From positions 16,050,886 through 16,114,885 of the forward strand of contig NC_088789.1 of the NCBI RefSeq assembly GCF_949628265.1: a DNA stretch of 64,000 nucleotides, read 5' to 3'. The notes beneath the pieces are model-generated. The model did no database searches, was not told the DNA's origin, and was given only the letters and a program-made list of their open reading frames with translations. The DNA comes from Cloeon dipterum. Taxonomy: Eukaryota; Arthropoda; Insecta; Ephemeroptera; Baetidae. Of the stretch, positions 47,901 to 59,100 are shown piece by piece (position 1 is the stretch's first letter; each line of letters starts with the position of its first letter). Position numbers and translations under genes: made by a program.

Positions 47901-50830
47901 CTCTGCGAAAATCACTGGCTGCATGCCGATCGCGCAACAAGTCATCCAGTTTTCTCTCCAGCTCATAGGCTGATGTTTGAATGACAGTTTTATAGTTTAT
48001 TGTATAAGAAAAACTCGAGCGTATTTTCGACTTGCCATTATTCCTAGCAAATATGTCTTGCCTCCGAACTCTATAAACGTTCCATACTGGTCCTTATCTG
48101 AAATAATAAAGCATTCACCTTTTGGCCTGCTCCTTCATGACCAACCCACCCTTAACAGACCCACTGGCGGTCAAAAAAGTCGACTAAAAACAAGATTTTA
48201 AATTTTAAACGGAAAAATATGTTTTAAATAAATAACTAAACATTAATGAAAATAATTTACATTAGGGTAGCAGGCATCATAGCAATCGGATCCCTAAAAG
48301 TGCAAAATTTAAACGATCCAACTGACGCATGACACAAGATATATCTTACAGCCTCAATATCAGGAGCATTTTCTGCAATACATGAAAAATATAAAGAATT
48401 TAATAACTTCCTTGACTATAACTTAAAAGTGATTATTGTTCGAATTGTTTAAAGCCGGTTTTTAAAAACCCGGGCGAAAAACATTGGTGCCCAAGTGGCC
48501 GCAGAGGAGTTTGTGGGCAATGTGGGCCCAAGGTTGCAATCATTTCGGATTCACGCACCGAGGTCTTTCATTGAAACGCCAGACATTTGTCCCTAAGGCC
48601 GCTGGAAAGATATGCGAAAACTAGCAAGTAGCGAGTTAGCGCCGGTGCTCCTGCTGCTCCCAGCCCAAATAAAAAGAGCTCGCTTCACACCAAGCATTTA
48701 ATTCATCTGACAAATACTCAAATATCTCCTATTGCCTTGGCTGTATATGTACATATAATGTTACATAAAAAATATTACCAAAAATATTTTCTGTCAGTGC
48801 GATCGGCAAAAGGATCACAAAATCCAAAAATTAAAATTAAACATATCGAACAAAACGAGCTCAGAGTTGTAAGAAAATAGTTTAAAATTGGATTCGTCGT
48901 GGTGGCGCATTGCTCAACAAACACACAAGTAGTGTCAATTGTTACATTGCTGCTTGCCCTTTTCTTACAAGAAGGAAATTCGCTTTTGGTTGTTGAGCTA
49001 TGAGCCATTTTTTCGCCACCACGACGGAATCTACATATTTTAGATATGAAATAATATTTCCCTACCGTCAAATACTGTTGTCATTGCTGATGCTGTGCTC
49101 ATTCTTCGCCTTTTTGTTGTTGGTTTGGTGGTGGTTTTTTTTCGTCTTTTGGTAGTTGGCTTCTTTGTTGTGCGCTTGTTAGAAGCTTTTGCAACGCCGT
49201 TCACATTATTAAGCTTTGCAGCGGTGTTCACACTTTTCGCGTTGCCATTTTTCTGGACCCTTTTGGTGTTTGGTTTTTGGTTAGTCTTCTTCTGAGCATC
49301 GACCAAAGTGATTGTCTACAAATTTCGAACCATTTTTAAGAATACTTTGAACTCTGTATATAGCTCAAAATTGATCAATTTAAAAAGATCCGCACTCTGC
49401 TATTATAAATACCTTTTGTCTTATATATGAGATAAAATACATCCAATAATGTTACCAGATATGTATTTTTAACACATTTTATTCACGAATTGGACAGTTT
49501 TGTTCTTAAACTATTTTCCGAAACCGAAATACTAACACAATTTCAGAGTTGGGAAGGAATTCTACAATTCTACAAACAAATTTTGAATTGAGCTTGGCTC
49601 CATTAAGACGCTTTATGGAGTGATTGTGTTGGTTTTATACTATTTTAACTGTTCCTTGCAAACGAAATTTTTACCCATTTAATATTAAATTTTGAGGAAG
49701 TATAAAGCAAATTATTTCGCAAGGTTAACTAAAACGAAAATAATTGTGCTTTAAGGTCTAAATCAATTTTTTCCCTGGTGAATGAAAATCTTCGAAATAT
49801 AACATTGAACTTGTTTAAGATTCTAAAACAGCCGGAATGATTTGTGTAGATAAATCTTAAATTTAACCTTCAATCGACCATTTTTACGTTTTTTCGATTT
49901 CTTTAGCGATTGGCCTCCGAAAACGGTTTTGGATGTTGTTTAGTAGCTCGAAATTCATAAAACTGAGTGATCCACATACTCATTGTCTAAAAGTGAATCA
50001 GCCAAAGAAAAAAGTCGACCGTCGTAAATTCTTAGTAATTAAAGTAACTTATGAACAAAATCTTTTAATAAGAATTGAAATTCCGGACCCTCGAAATGAC
50101 AAAACGTCATCTTTATTGCTCTTCAAAAGTTTCAACTTCTTTTGACAAAATCAACGAGTTTATAATGGGCGGAGGATAAAATTCCGTATAAAAGACCAAT
50201 GTGCGCCTGATCCTCTATCCATATCCAATATTTTTTCCAACGCTTCAAGCAGAATTACGGGATTATCCCGAATATCCTCTGTAAAACACATATTTAACTT
50301 CTATAAAATTTTTTTCCACCTAATGAGCATATTGTTGAGCTTTTTTTTAATTCGGTTTTCAAAAATTAAAATTTACATATATTATGTGCAAGTTTTTAGC
50401 ATAAATTTAATATTTATTAACGCACATCTTTCTCTTTTTTTAAAATTTGATCGATTTTGGATTGAATACTCAGCAAGAGCTGCTGATTTTCCCTATTTTA
50501 CGAACGTGGCTCGTGATTTGATGCCGTGTCCTTGGGGAATCTGGTAAATAGAACGCCAACATGGTGTGTATTGTATGTTTCTAATCAAGCTCAAAAGCTG
50601 ACCCTTCAGCAAACTTCAGCTATTAATTAAAAACAAGTGAAACTGTAAGTTTATCACTGAAACATTTATCAACAGATTTCATGATAATTGAAACGATGAA
50701 GCACACTTCGCTTTGCAGTCATGAAAGGCAAGCGTTTATAGATACAATAATCTAGAAAAATTCATATCATTGTATTACTTACCACAATAATGAGAGTTAT
50801 GCAAAAGATGAAGAGGCTGAGCCACTTCAT
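44921..50830 (-). CDS. Secreted C-type lectin / odorant-binding-protein chimera, copy A
   Basis: A 750-residue model from 22 exons: 50783-50830, 49066-49315, 48350-48372, 48261-48293, 48150-48183, 48036-48097, 47867-47969, 47535-47818, 47405-47461, 47304-47349, 47183-47247, 46396-46731, 46272-46341, 46170-46219, 46076-46111, 45901-46015, 45735-45847, 45610-45681, 45517-45553, 45384-45451, 45231-45330, 44921-45171. All phases agree. Exon 1 is a signal peptide (MKWLSLFIFCITLIIV). Then: an Asn/Lys/Thr/Arg-rich linker with KKPTTKRRKK-like repeats; CTLD1 (MSWRENWMTCCAIGM, FWTGGF, MWSWC); cysteine spacer (CTARCNNNRQC); CTLD2 in exon 12 (CCALGMELLSIK, CEGNYRWC, GEPNS with EPN); the OBP domain (exons 13-17); spacer (CYNNMNLKC); CTLD3 (CCALGMHLP, EKWC, FIYCQP). 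AATAAA lies at 44883 to 44878. It is the tandem paralogue of copy B with the same exon layout. Binding roles are inferred from the domains. Confidence 0.86.
45735..46341 (-). other. OBP (PBP/GOBP) domain module of copy A
   Basis: Exons 13-17 of copy A, 128 codons. The cysteine spacing is C-x25-C-x3-C-x40-C-x10-C-x8-C, the same as in copy B for all intervals. Segments: AVQKECIALMGLS, MKCYLKCLGDNLGM, GNVMRLMEKS, AIDECK, DECQSAYNMYKC. Two Asn-x-Thr/Ser-like sites (NNTNNYT) precede the second cysteine. Both flanking introns are phase 0. Alpha-helical OBPs bind hydrophobic odorants or pheromones; the ligand here is unknown. Confidence 0.88.
47970..48035 (-). other. GC-AG intron in copy A
   Basis: 66-base intron between exons 6 and 7: exon end AATAATG, intron start GCAAGT, intron end CATCAG. 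It is at the homologous position of the GC-AG intron in copy B, and both donors match the strong GCAAGT form. Confidence 0.75.
48891..49031. repeat. Inverted repeat (foldback) in intron 2 of copy A
   Basis: The left arm 48891-48920 begins GATTCGTCGTGGTGGCG and ends CTCAACAA. The right arm 48990-49031 begins TTGTTGAG and ends CGCCACCACGACGGAATC. The arms are complementary apart from a one-base difference and an internal loop, with about 70 bases between. Just outside and inside there is a second complementary pair (TTGTAAGAAAA at about 48868 and TTTTCTTACAA at about 48960). The arrangement suggests a small foldback/MITE-like element or a hairpin transcript; no target-site duplication was identified. 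Confidence 0.6.
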
Positions 50831-52305
50831 GTCAATGCATAAATTATTTGGTCGAGAACCACTACAAAATCTGTCACTAAACGGCCAAACGGAAGTACAA
50901 GCTAGCACACGCAGTGGTAAAAAGCATGATGAAACAAAGACCGTATGTATGACGTAGATCCGTTCGATCAATTCAGGAAACCAGCAGCCTTTGTGGGAAA
51001 CAGTACCTTCAGAGGCAGCCATTTTCGTTTCATTTTGCATAAATAAAAATTCAGCAGGTTTACTTTTTGTTCTGCATCGAGGGAAACTTTTAGTAAAATG
51101 AACCAAAAGACCAAATAAATAAATGTTCTCATGATAAAAATTAATTTATGGAATCATTCGGGTGTCGTGTAAACTTATTTACAACTTTTTTACTACAACC
51201 TTATCAGAATCTTGGCTATCTGCGTTTCTTTAATGAATAATATTCTAAAAGGGGCTTAAATCACTTTAATAAATGCTGCGTGAGATTTTGTTTACAAAAA
51301 TAATATAAATCAATACAACCACGCGGCAGCTTCAAAGTGTATCGTTAAAATTAGGCACCAACCAAAAAATTATAGAAATTACTGTTGATCTTCTTTCGTC
51401 CAATTTTCAGGAGGAATATATTATTTTGATTTGTATGACCAGGTACTGAAAGGATTCAACAGACTTTTGGCTTGAGACAGTCACTCGCGCTCACTGTTTG
51501 TGTGTTTAAGAGAGGACATACCCATTCAAATATGAAGTCTTTTTGTTTATGGTCAATTTTAAGAATATGAACTATGAAAGTTAGCTGTGCTAAATTTACT
51601 GAGTTTTATGTGTTGAAACAACCCATGACACCAAGCTTTGATGCACGCGAAACATTTAGCCAAGGTGTTGAGTAGTGCAGATGACTAACATCATATTATT
51701 TAATATTTTGACATGGAATTTAATTCTCACATTTGTTTCTCAAATTTAAAATTTAATAAAAGGACAAAAGTTGTGCTTTCATTAAAATCAACGAGGAATA
51801 AGCCTAATTTAAAATTTATGGTATCCATGGTACCTAGAAAATTACATCAGCTTTAATTTCGTGTGCGATTTTCTATTAGATGGAAAGAAAATTTGGTATA
51901 AAATATTGTACTTGTGAATGAAAAATTATATAGAATTAATAGAGTTAAAATATTTAACACACAGGCATATTTAATATTAATTTTCGCGCTATCCGCTTTT
52001 AATAATTTTCGGCCATTTGCATGTTGCACATTTCAATATTTCAAACAATTCCTGCTCATTTCTGCTATTTCAGCTGCCGGCGTCATCGTGAACACGAAGC
52101 TTGTTTAATGTGCAAGTAGTGTGAAGAAGAAGTAGTACATAGTGTCACTGTCGCTTTTCCCGCTGCTCCCCCTTCTAGGAATATTTGAAATTGGCGCGGG
52201 TTTTACTATCGCTGTGAGCGACCAGTGGCGTCGGGGTTTGGCCCCGGCCTTGCGTGACTTGTAAGTTTTTGTTGTGGCCATCAGCCGTCATTATTTGCTG
52301 AAAAC
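50831..52305. other. Divergent intergenic region between lectin-OBP copy A and Rpt3
   Basis: About 1.5 kb holding the promoters of copy A (-) and of the proteasome gene (+). The segment just before Rpt3 (about 52130-52260) is GC-richer than the AT-rich surroundings. No other gene recognised. Confidence 0.45.
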
Positions 52306-54232
52306 ATGGAGGAGATGAGTGTCACCGTTTCCGAAAAAGTGAGCTTTTTCTATTAGAATCAGTATATATTCGCTCAATTTTGTTGCACGAGAACCAGTGG
52401 TGCGACTAGATCAATTTTCAAACCAGGGAAAATTATTTTTAATTTGCTACATATTATTCTTCAGTGTTAATAGATATTAATTTTTCCTCTTCAACGAACC
52501 TTCTCGTCAATGTCTGGTTGTAATTTAAATTCTTTTTCCAGGAGGAATTTAATACCGATTTTAAACCAACGCCTCTGACAACCCTGACCTCTTATGATGA
52601 TTTGGACAACGAGGATCTTTACACGAAATATAAGGTATAGATACGACCGTACCAGACCGTACTAGAAAACAATAATATCATACAATAATAATACCCCATT
52701 GATTTTCACTTCACGTTGAGTGGAATATTAATTTTCAAAACATTGATTTAATCCGATTTATGCAATGTAGAAGCTGCAAATGCAACTTGAATTCCTTGCT
52801 GTCCAAGAGGAATATATTAAAGATGAGCAGAGGAATTTGAAGAATGAATACCTGCACGCCCAGGAGGAAGTCAAGCGCATCCAGAGTGTGCCCCTGGTCA
52901 TTGGTCAGTTCCTGGAGGCAGTTGACCAGAACACTGGCATTGTAGGAAGTACTACGGGTAAGAATACAACGCTAGTAATCCATAGCAATTTGAATTTAAC
53001 AATAATTAAACATCTTTTAAAGGCTCGAATTACTATGTAAGAATTTTGTCCACCATCGACCGAGAGTTGCTGAAGCCCTCAGCCAGCGTTGCTCTGCACA
53101 AACACAGCAATGCACTCGTGGATGTACTTCCTCCTGAGGCTGATTCCTCCATTTCCATGCTTCAAGCAGGTGAGCAACGCAACTAAATGTTAATTATTTT
53201 TATATTTAAAAAAATCCATAGGAATATCAATACGTTTAATTTTTTCATCTCAATAAATTATAGTTAATTTAGATTTTGTAGTTTTAGTTTTGAAACTTGA
53301 GTTTGACGCTAATTTAATATTATTTCTAGATGAAAAGCCAGACATCCAATACGCAGACATCGGAGGCATGGACATGCAGAAGCAGGAAATTAGGGAGGCT
53401 GTGGAGTTGCCCTTGACTCACTTTGAGCTCTACAAGCAGATCGGCATCGACCCTCCGAGAGGAGTTCTGATGTACGGCCCCCCTGGCTGCGGCAAGACTA
53501 TGCTGGCCAAGGCAGTCGCCCACCACACGACAGCTGCTTTCATCCGAGTGGTTGGCTCCGAGTTTGTGCAGAAATACTTGGGTGAAGGACCTCGCATGGT
53601 CCGCGACGTCTTCAGGTTGGCAAAGGAAAACTCGCCCGCGATCATCTTCATTGATGAAATTGACGCGATCGCAACCAAGAGGTTTGACGCCCAGACCGGC
53701 GCCGACAGAGAGGTGCAGCGAATTTTGCTGGAACTGCTCAACCAAATGGACGGCTTCGACCAGACCACCAACGTCAAGGTAATAATCTAAATCCAATCTG
53801 GATTGATTTTTTTCTATAAAATCTGTTCCAGGTCATCATGGCAACTAACCGAGCCGACACCCTCGACCCTGCTCTTCTCCGCCCTGGTAGGCTGGACAGG
53901 AAAATCGAGTTCCCCCTTCCCGACAGACGGCAGAAGCGTCTAATTTTCTCCACCATTACGAGCAAGATGAACCTGAGTGATGAAGTAGACCTTGAAGACT
54001 ATGTGGCGCGACCTGATCACATCTCAGGCGCTGATATCAATGCTATTTGCCAAGAGGTGCGATCTCTACATTTTCCTTCAAGTAGAATATTTATATTTAA
54101 ACATGGGTTATTTTCCAGGCTGGCATGCATGCTGTCCGAGAAAATCGATATATTGTTCTGCCTAAAGATTTTGAAAAGGGCTACAAGAATAACATCAAGA
54201 AGGATGAGTCTGAGCATGAGTTCTACAAATAA
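52306..54232 (+). CDS. Rpt3: 26S proteasome regulatory ATPase subunit Rpt3 (6B/PSMC4)
   Basis: AAA+ ATPase of the 19S base that unfolds ubiquitinated substrates. Seven exons, 52306-52338, 52542-52634, 52771-52957, 53023-53169, 53330-53778, 53832-54056 and 54119-54232, in consistent phase, give 415 residues (human PSMC4 is 418). The N-terminal part has the coiled-coil segment ([20 protein letters not shown]) and the OB-fold region ([21 protein letters not shown]). The ATPase has Walker A GPPGCGKT, Walker B IIFIDEID, the pore-loop area [13 protein letters not shown], sensor [20 protein letters not shown], and C-terminal helices ending HEFYK, which keeps the hydrophobic-Tyr-X motif that docks in the 20S ring. 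AATAAA follows at 54258-54263. Confidence 0.97.
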
Positions 54233-54263
54233 GTTTTTTCCCGCAAGTATTTGTCCTAATAAA

Positions 54264-55391
54264 TCTAAAAATTGCTTTGGTTAAATTGTGTTTTTCATTA
54301 AATGATATAACAATATAAAATTATTCAGCTGAAGTTTACATTCATGGTTGCAAGTTCATAAATTCTTTAAATTACTTGTACTGTAAATTAGAAAAATGAG
54401 CCATTAACAAATTTCCTCGCTCAAGGCCAAAATCTAAAGAATATTTCTTAAAATAAAAAATGACCAATCAATCGATTCGTCATGTCAAGTTAAGTCTACC
54501 TATAAAATATCACAATTGAATGAAACATGGCTTCAATTTTCAATTTGAATCATTTCACATGATGAAATCCATAAGGATTTTTTAACTTCAGTGCGCCATA
54601 ATTCGCTAACTCCATCAAATCAAACACTCTAACTCTTAACTCGTTGGACACTACACGGTTAGGCAAAAAATAAAACGTCAAATCCTTAGAGTGTGTAATT
54701 TCTTCCATAGATCGTCGCAACATGATTATTAGAAATAAATTTACACTTAAAATTTTTTACTTTTAAATATCATTTATTGCAAATTGCATTCAGTAAACAA
54801 ACTTTGGCATGAATATAGTTGTTACAATTTTAAAACAATCAAGCGAACGTTTCTGTAGAGCCCAGGTCAATTTTGGCTTTCCAATAGAGGGTGGCGATTC
54901 ATAAGTTTAATAACTACTAGCTAGTTGTTTCCAATCAGAGTATAGTTAGGACAATGTAGTCGAGTTTTTTTTTGGAATTAACACCATATTTTGCGTTATA
55001 AATGCTGCAGAACTAGCCTACCTTTTATAATGCATTTTTTAACAAATTGACTTTTCCGTCACATATCCTCAAAAAGTGTAAGATGCTGTGGGTTATATTA
55101 ATTATTGCATTACAATTTTAGCGTGAACTGTTAAAAAGGATATACATGGTTACGAGTATGCTTGGTTTTAATTAATCAACACAGAATTTAAATCGCCGAT
55201 TAGGAAAACTGGGAAATTAGTTTTGTCTACTGCTAGGTTGAGTTTGATACCGGCTGCTTGTCCAATAGTTTTATTTATTTTTCTACTGCGTATTTTTAAA
55301 TTCAACTTGGGGTTGTAGGACAAAGGTTGCTATTGTGTGTTTTTATTAGTTTCTTGTATTTTTTCTGTATTGGAAAATCCACTCACTTTAA
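54264..55391. other. Intergenic, tail-to-tail spacer
   Basis: AT-rich DNA between the convergent Rpt3 and TMTC1-like genes. It contains no recognised exon, RNA gene or repeat. Confidence 0.5.
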
Positions 55392-55649
55392 TCAAGCAGT
55401 CTTAAATTTCTTCAAATTGAGAGAAAAATCACAGAGACAGGCGTCATGCCAGTAAGTCGCAGAGCGCACGTAAATCAAGTACGTTGGTCCGGCGATCTTT
55501 GAACGAAAAGTAGTGTCAATTGACTTAATGTTGAATTTGACGCACACATTTCTTGGCGCGATCGACACAAACCATTCTTCGCATAGGGTCAGCAGGCTTT
55601 CATCGCTTTGCTGCACACTCGACTCGAGCCCCGACGATTCAAAGCAACT
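55392..55649 (-). CDS. Possible alternative terminal exon of the TMTC1-like gene
   Basis: On the minus strand an 86-codon open frame starts right after an acceptor (TTTTTGCAG) at 55650 and ends at stop 55392-55394. It is clearly GC-richer than its AT-rich surroundings, as exons here are. It begins SCFESSGLESSVQQSDES and contains several Cys and Trp residues; I recognise no domain. It has no ATG start, so it should be a 3' exon. The TMTC1-like gene just upstream has an in-frame alternative donor at 56273 (CAAAG followed by GTACCT, phase 2) that fits if the acceptor used is the CAGAG two bases later. Unproven. Confidence 0.3.
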   Translation of the reverse strand, partial: SCFESSGLESSVQQSDESLLTLCEEWFVSIAPRNVCVKFNIKSIDTTFRSKIAGPTYLIYVRSATYWHDACLCDFSLNLKKFKTA

Positions 55650-56145
55650 CTGCAAAAACGTAAATTAAATGAGAATGGAGAGTAGAAGTTTGAAAATGAT
55701 ATACATAATCGTGATCAGATCAAGAGTTAACATCTTTCATTTATAAGGGTTTTTTGAGATAGCCAAAAATAGGGAACGTCCGTTTTCCTGGAGTTCAATC
55801 TCGGAATTTTCCCATCTCTTAGCTAATACTTTTTAGCAAAATTCATCATAACTTAAAAATTTCAATTGCAAAAAAACCGTTCCAATTTGTCTAGAACTGC
55901 TCATTGAAAAAGTTAATGACAAGCAACCTACATAAATGAACAATTATTTAATTAAATCTTAAATATAGGGGATAGTTTGAATATGTTTAAATTTTGAGAT
56001 AAAATATTTGTGTTGTAAAACCATACAGCTTAGCGGAGCTGTTAGAAATTTCAGTAAAATATTTTTCTACTAAAGAAACTTGAAACAAACGGTTGAAAAG
56101 GCAGAATTAAAAAAATAGCTTGGAAGCATGTTAGCAATTTATATT

Positions 56146-59100
56146 TTAGTTCGCAAATAAAATTCCATCAATATCAAGAAGAGTGGACGCGCTGCAAACA
56201 CGAAACGGCAGACTTATCTGCCATTCGCAGTAATACACGTAATGGAAAGCGTTTGATCGATCGGGCAGGTACCTTTGTGCGAGCCGTATCGCCCTGGCAG
56301 CATGTCCTCTTGAGCGAAGAGCGATCGCGATACCCATCACCGAATCGCGGTGGTGCGGAATCATGGACAGAACGTTCTGATGGTTGACGAGCGCCTTCCA
56401 CTCGTGCCCTGCGGTAGAGAGAACGCGAGCACGATCAATAACACACGCGGCACTCTTAAATATGCAAATTAGATTTATTACCTATTACGTGCATCCAACG
56501 CGCGAACTCGACGATGTTGTCTGGGTTTTTCGGCTGCAGCCGCATGATGTGCTGCAGGATGTTTTCCACCGCGTTTGAGTGGTGTTTGCTACTCTGCTCC
56601 TTTACCAACTTGACGCACCGACGCAGCATTTGCACCGCGTCCGCGGTCCGATTCTCCAGCCTGCGAAAATCGAGTTTGTGAAGGCGCGCACTAAATTCGC
56701 CACGCGACTGTTGGCAGATTTAATTTTACGCGTGCCTTGTTCCTTTTTACAACTGCACGCTTTTTACGGCGCGTTTTCTAATTCAGACCGGGACAAGTGC
56801 CATTTTTAACGGCCGGGAAATTTTATGGACGCAGTAAAAATCATGCCATGTGATCTCACTTATAAATTTGCCCCAAGTTGTAATGGGCGTGGACGTGGTC
56901 GGGCGAGTGCTTGATAGCCTCCAAAAAATGAACTTTGGCTTGCTCCGGGATGCTCATGAGGGTGCCCATATTGTTGTGCGCGCTGGCGTAAGCCGGCCAC
57001 AAGCTGCCAAGCAGACAGAGTATATAAATCGAATTTTGGAGTCGTTCGAGCCACTCACCGAAGTGCTTGCTGGTAATGGAAGACTGCCTCGTCGTACTGC
57101 TCCTTGTCCTTCAAGAGGTTGGCCAGATTGTAGTGCATCTTGGCGTTGTGCGGCACCGCTTTCAGACCCGACCTAATTTCAGTAAAATATTTCAACTTAG
57201 AAATCGGTAAAAAGTTAGAAAAAAACACGCATGAATTTAAATGGAGAAACAATTAAATTCCAAACCGGATTTCTGAAATTTGTTTTGGTTTTAGAAAGAT
57301 TTTGTAGCAAGGATGGTGATTGACGGAGTTTCACAAGAGTTGGTCTTTGATTGTGCCCAGCCAGTAATTCAGAATATATTGCAGCTAAATACTGCTGCGG
57401 GAATTCCGTTTAAACAGGTAAATTACTGCCAAAGAGGCCTTAGGGGGCTGAAGCAGTGGCTGCGTCCAGTAAGAGAATGTGCGCGCGAGATAACTTTCTC
57501 CTCAATTATTAATTAATAGCCAACCCTCCTTGATCATTTTGAACATTTTTTAACTTCTATTTTCAATTATATGAACGTCTGAATTTTGAGGTAGCAACGC
57601 ACTTAATTAGAGCTTCTCTCGATGTCCAGTCGTTGTTGCGAACGACCGTCCGCCCACAGAAAATGAGCAAAAGCAGGCAGCCGCCGCTCATGAGCAGCCA
57701 CCGGTGCCGGATCAATGAACTCCACACAAGCTGCACTCCATACACGACTAATATTAGGAAGCCCAAACTGCGAACGGAGTTGTGTAAGGAAAGTGTAAAA
57801 TAGGATTTGAGCTTAACCGCACCTGGGGATGAAAAGTACTCTCTCAGCAACAACGAATCCCACTGTTATGATGAGATTGGTCGCCGGCAAAAACGGCATC
57901 ACCAAAAATAGGCAGCCCAAAATTAACGGAGTTTGCTTTTGTTGCTGAAATATTTTTAAAGTTGATAATCAAATAGGAAATTTCTCGAGAACTAGCAGAT
58001 CATACCTCAAAATCGCAAATGCTCCTGTAAATTAGAGCAACGCAAAAGCCGAGCAGTAAGATGGTGGCCAAATTCCGTGAATCGGCCACTGAAGTGATTA
58101 AGGGTAGCGAGCCCATCTGCCAATCGTGGCTCAAACTCCACGGGCACAAAATGAGCCAGCAGTTGTATGCCGCCAAGTAGCAGAAGGTCAGAAACCTGAT
58201 GGAATTCCTCGTTTTCAAACTGAATTTTTCAATTGGGGAGTGCGCAATTACCTGACTTGTCTGCTCGGGTGGAAGGCAGCTGGGTTGTCTTGGATCGAAA
58301 AGCGGGGCCAAGTGCCCTGCAGCAGAGCGAGTCGTATGGCCAAAAGGAAGCATAGCTGTGGAAAAAGACAAGAGAAATTACAAAAAAGAGTTGAGTGGCG
58401 GACAGGGTCGTCGGCCGGCGACTCACTGATATTAAAATTCTAGCAGCTCGTCTGGCGAATTGAACAGTTTCTTTGTTCCACTGAAGGCAAAATATCGACC
58501 TGCAAGATGTGAATTTTTCATATGTCAGCTCGAGCTAAATAATGCGACGCTCATTATCTTGCTCTCGTCGTCGTCCCACGTGAAACAAGAGACGACTGCG
58601 AGCGGAAGAGCGCTTGCGAGGAAAAGTGTGTACCTTTTGACGAATGGCCAGCTGCGATACAAATCGTAGAGCAAATTCACCAGAATTACGGTGACACCGA
58701 TTTCTTTTGACAACATGGCCAGCGCTCCGAAAAACACGCTCGTCCACAGCCCCACTGTCGAGATTTGGCAATCTTCCATTTCTGGCTTCCTGCAACGCGC
58801 ATAAAAACGCTTAGAAACACAGCACAGGGCGCGCGTATAATATATTCCCACAAAGCATTACGAAATACGAAAATAACAGATTTGCTAGTTCAGAGGGCTC
58901 ACGGGGAGCGAGCGAGAGAGTCGAGTCACACGCACGCACACACAATAGTTGTTGGCAAAGCAAAGAGCGCCTGCAAGCGAGGGTCGTTATGCAACCGGCG
59001 CAACTTAAGTGAAGAGCGGTTTGCCTCTTTCGTTAGCGGACGCTCTTTATGAATTCCGCGAGAGGAGGACTATGCTGCATTTGAATTCCTTTCAAACTTG

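Noticed and set aside
48030-48036. GT donor (AA followed by GTCGAA) for intron 6 of lectin-OBP copy A
   Set aside because: It would leave phase 1 while the following exon needs phase 0; the GC donor two bases earlier fits, and copy B behaves identically.
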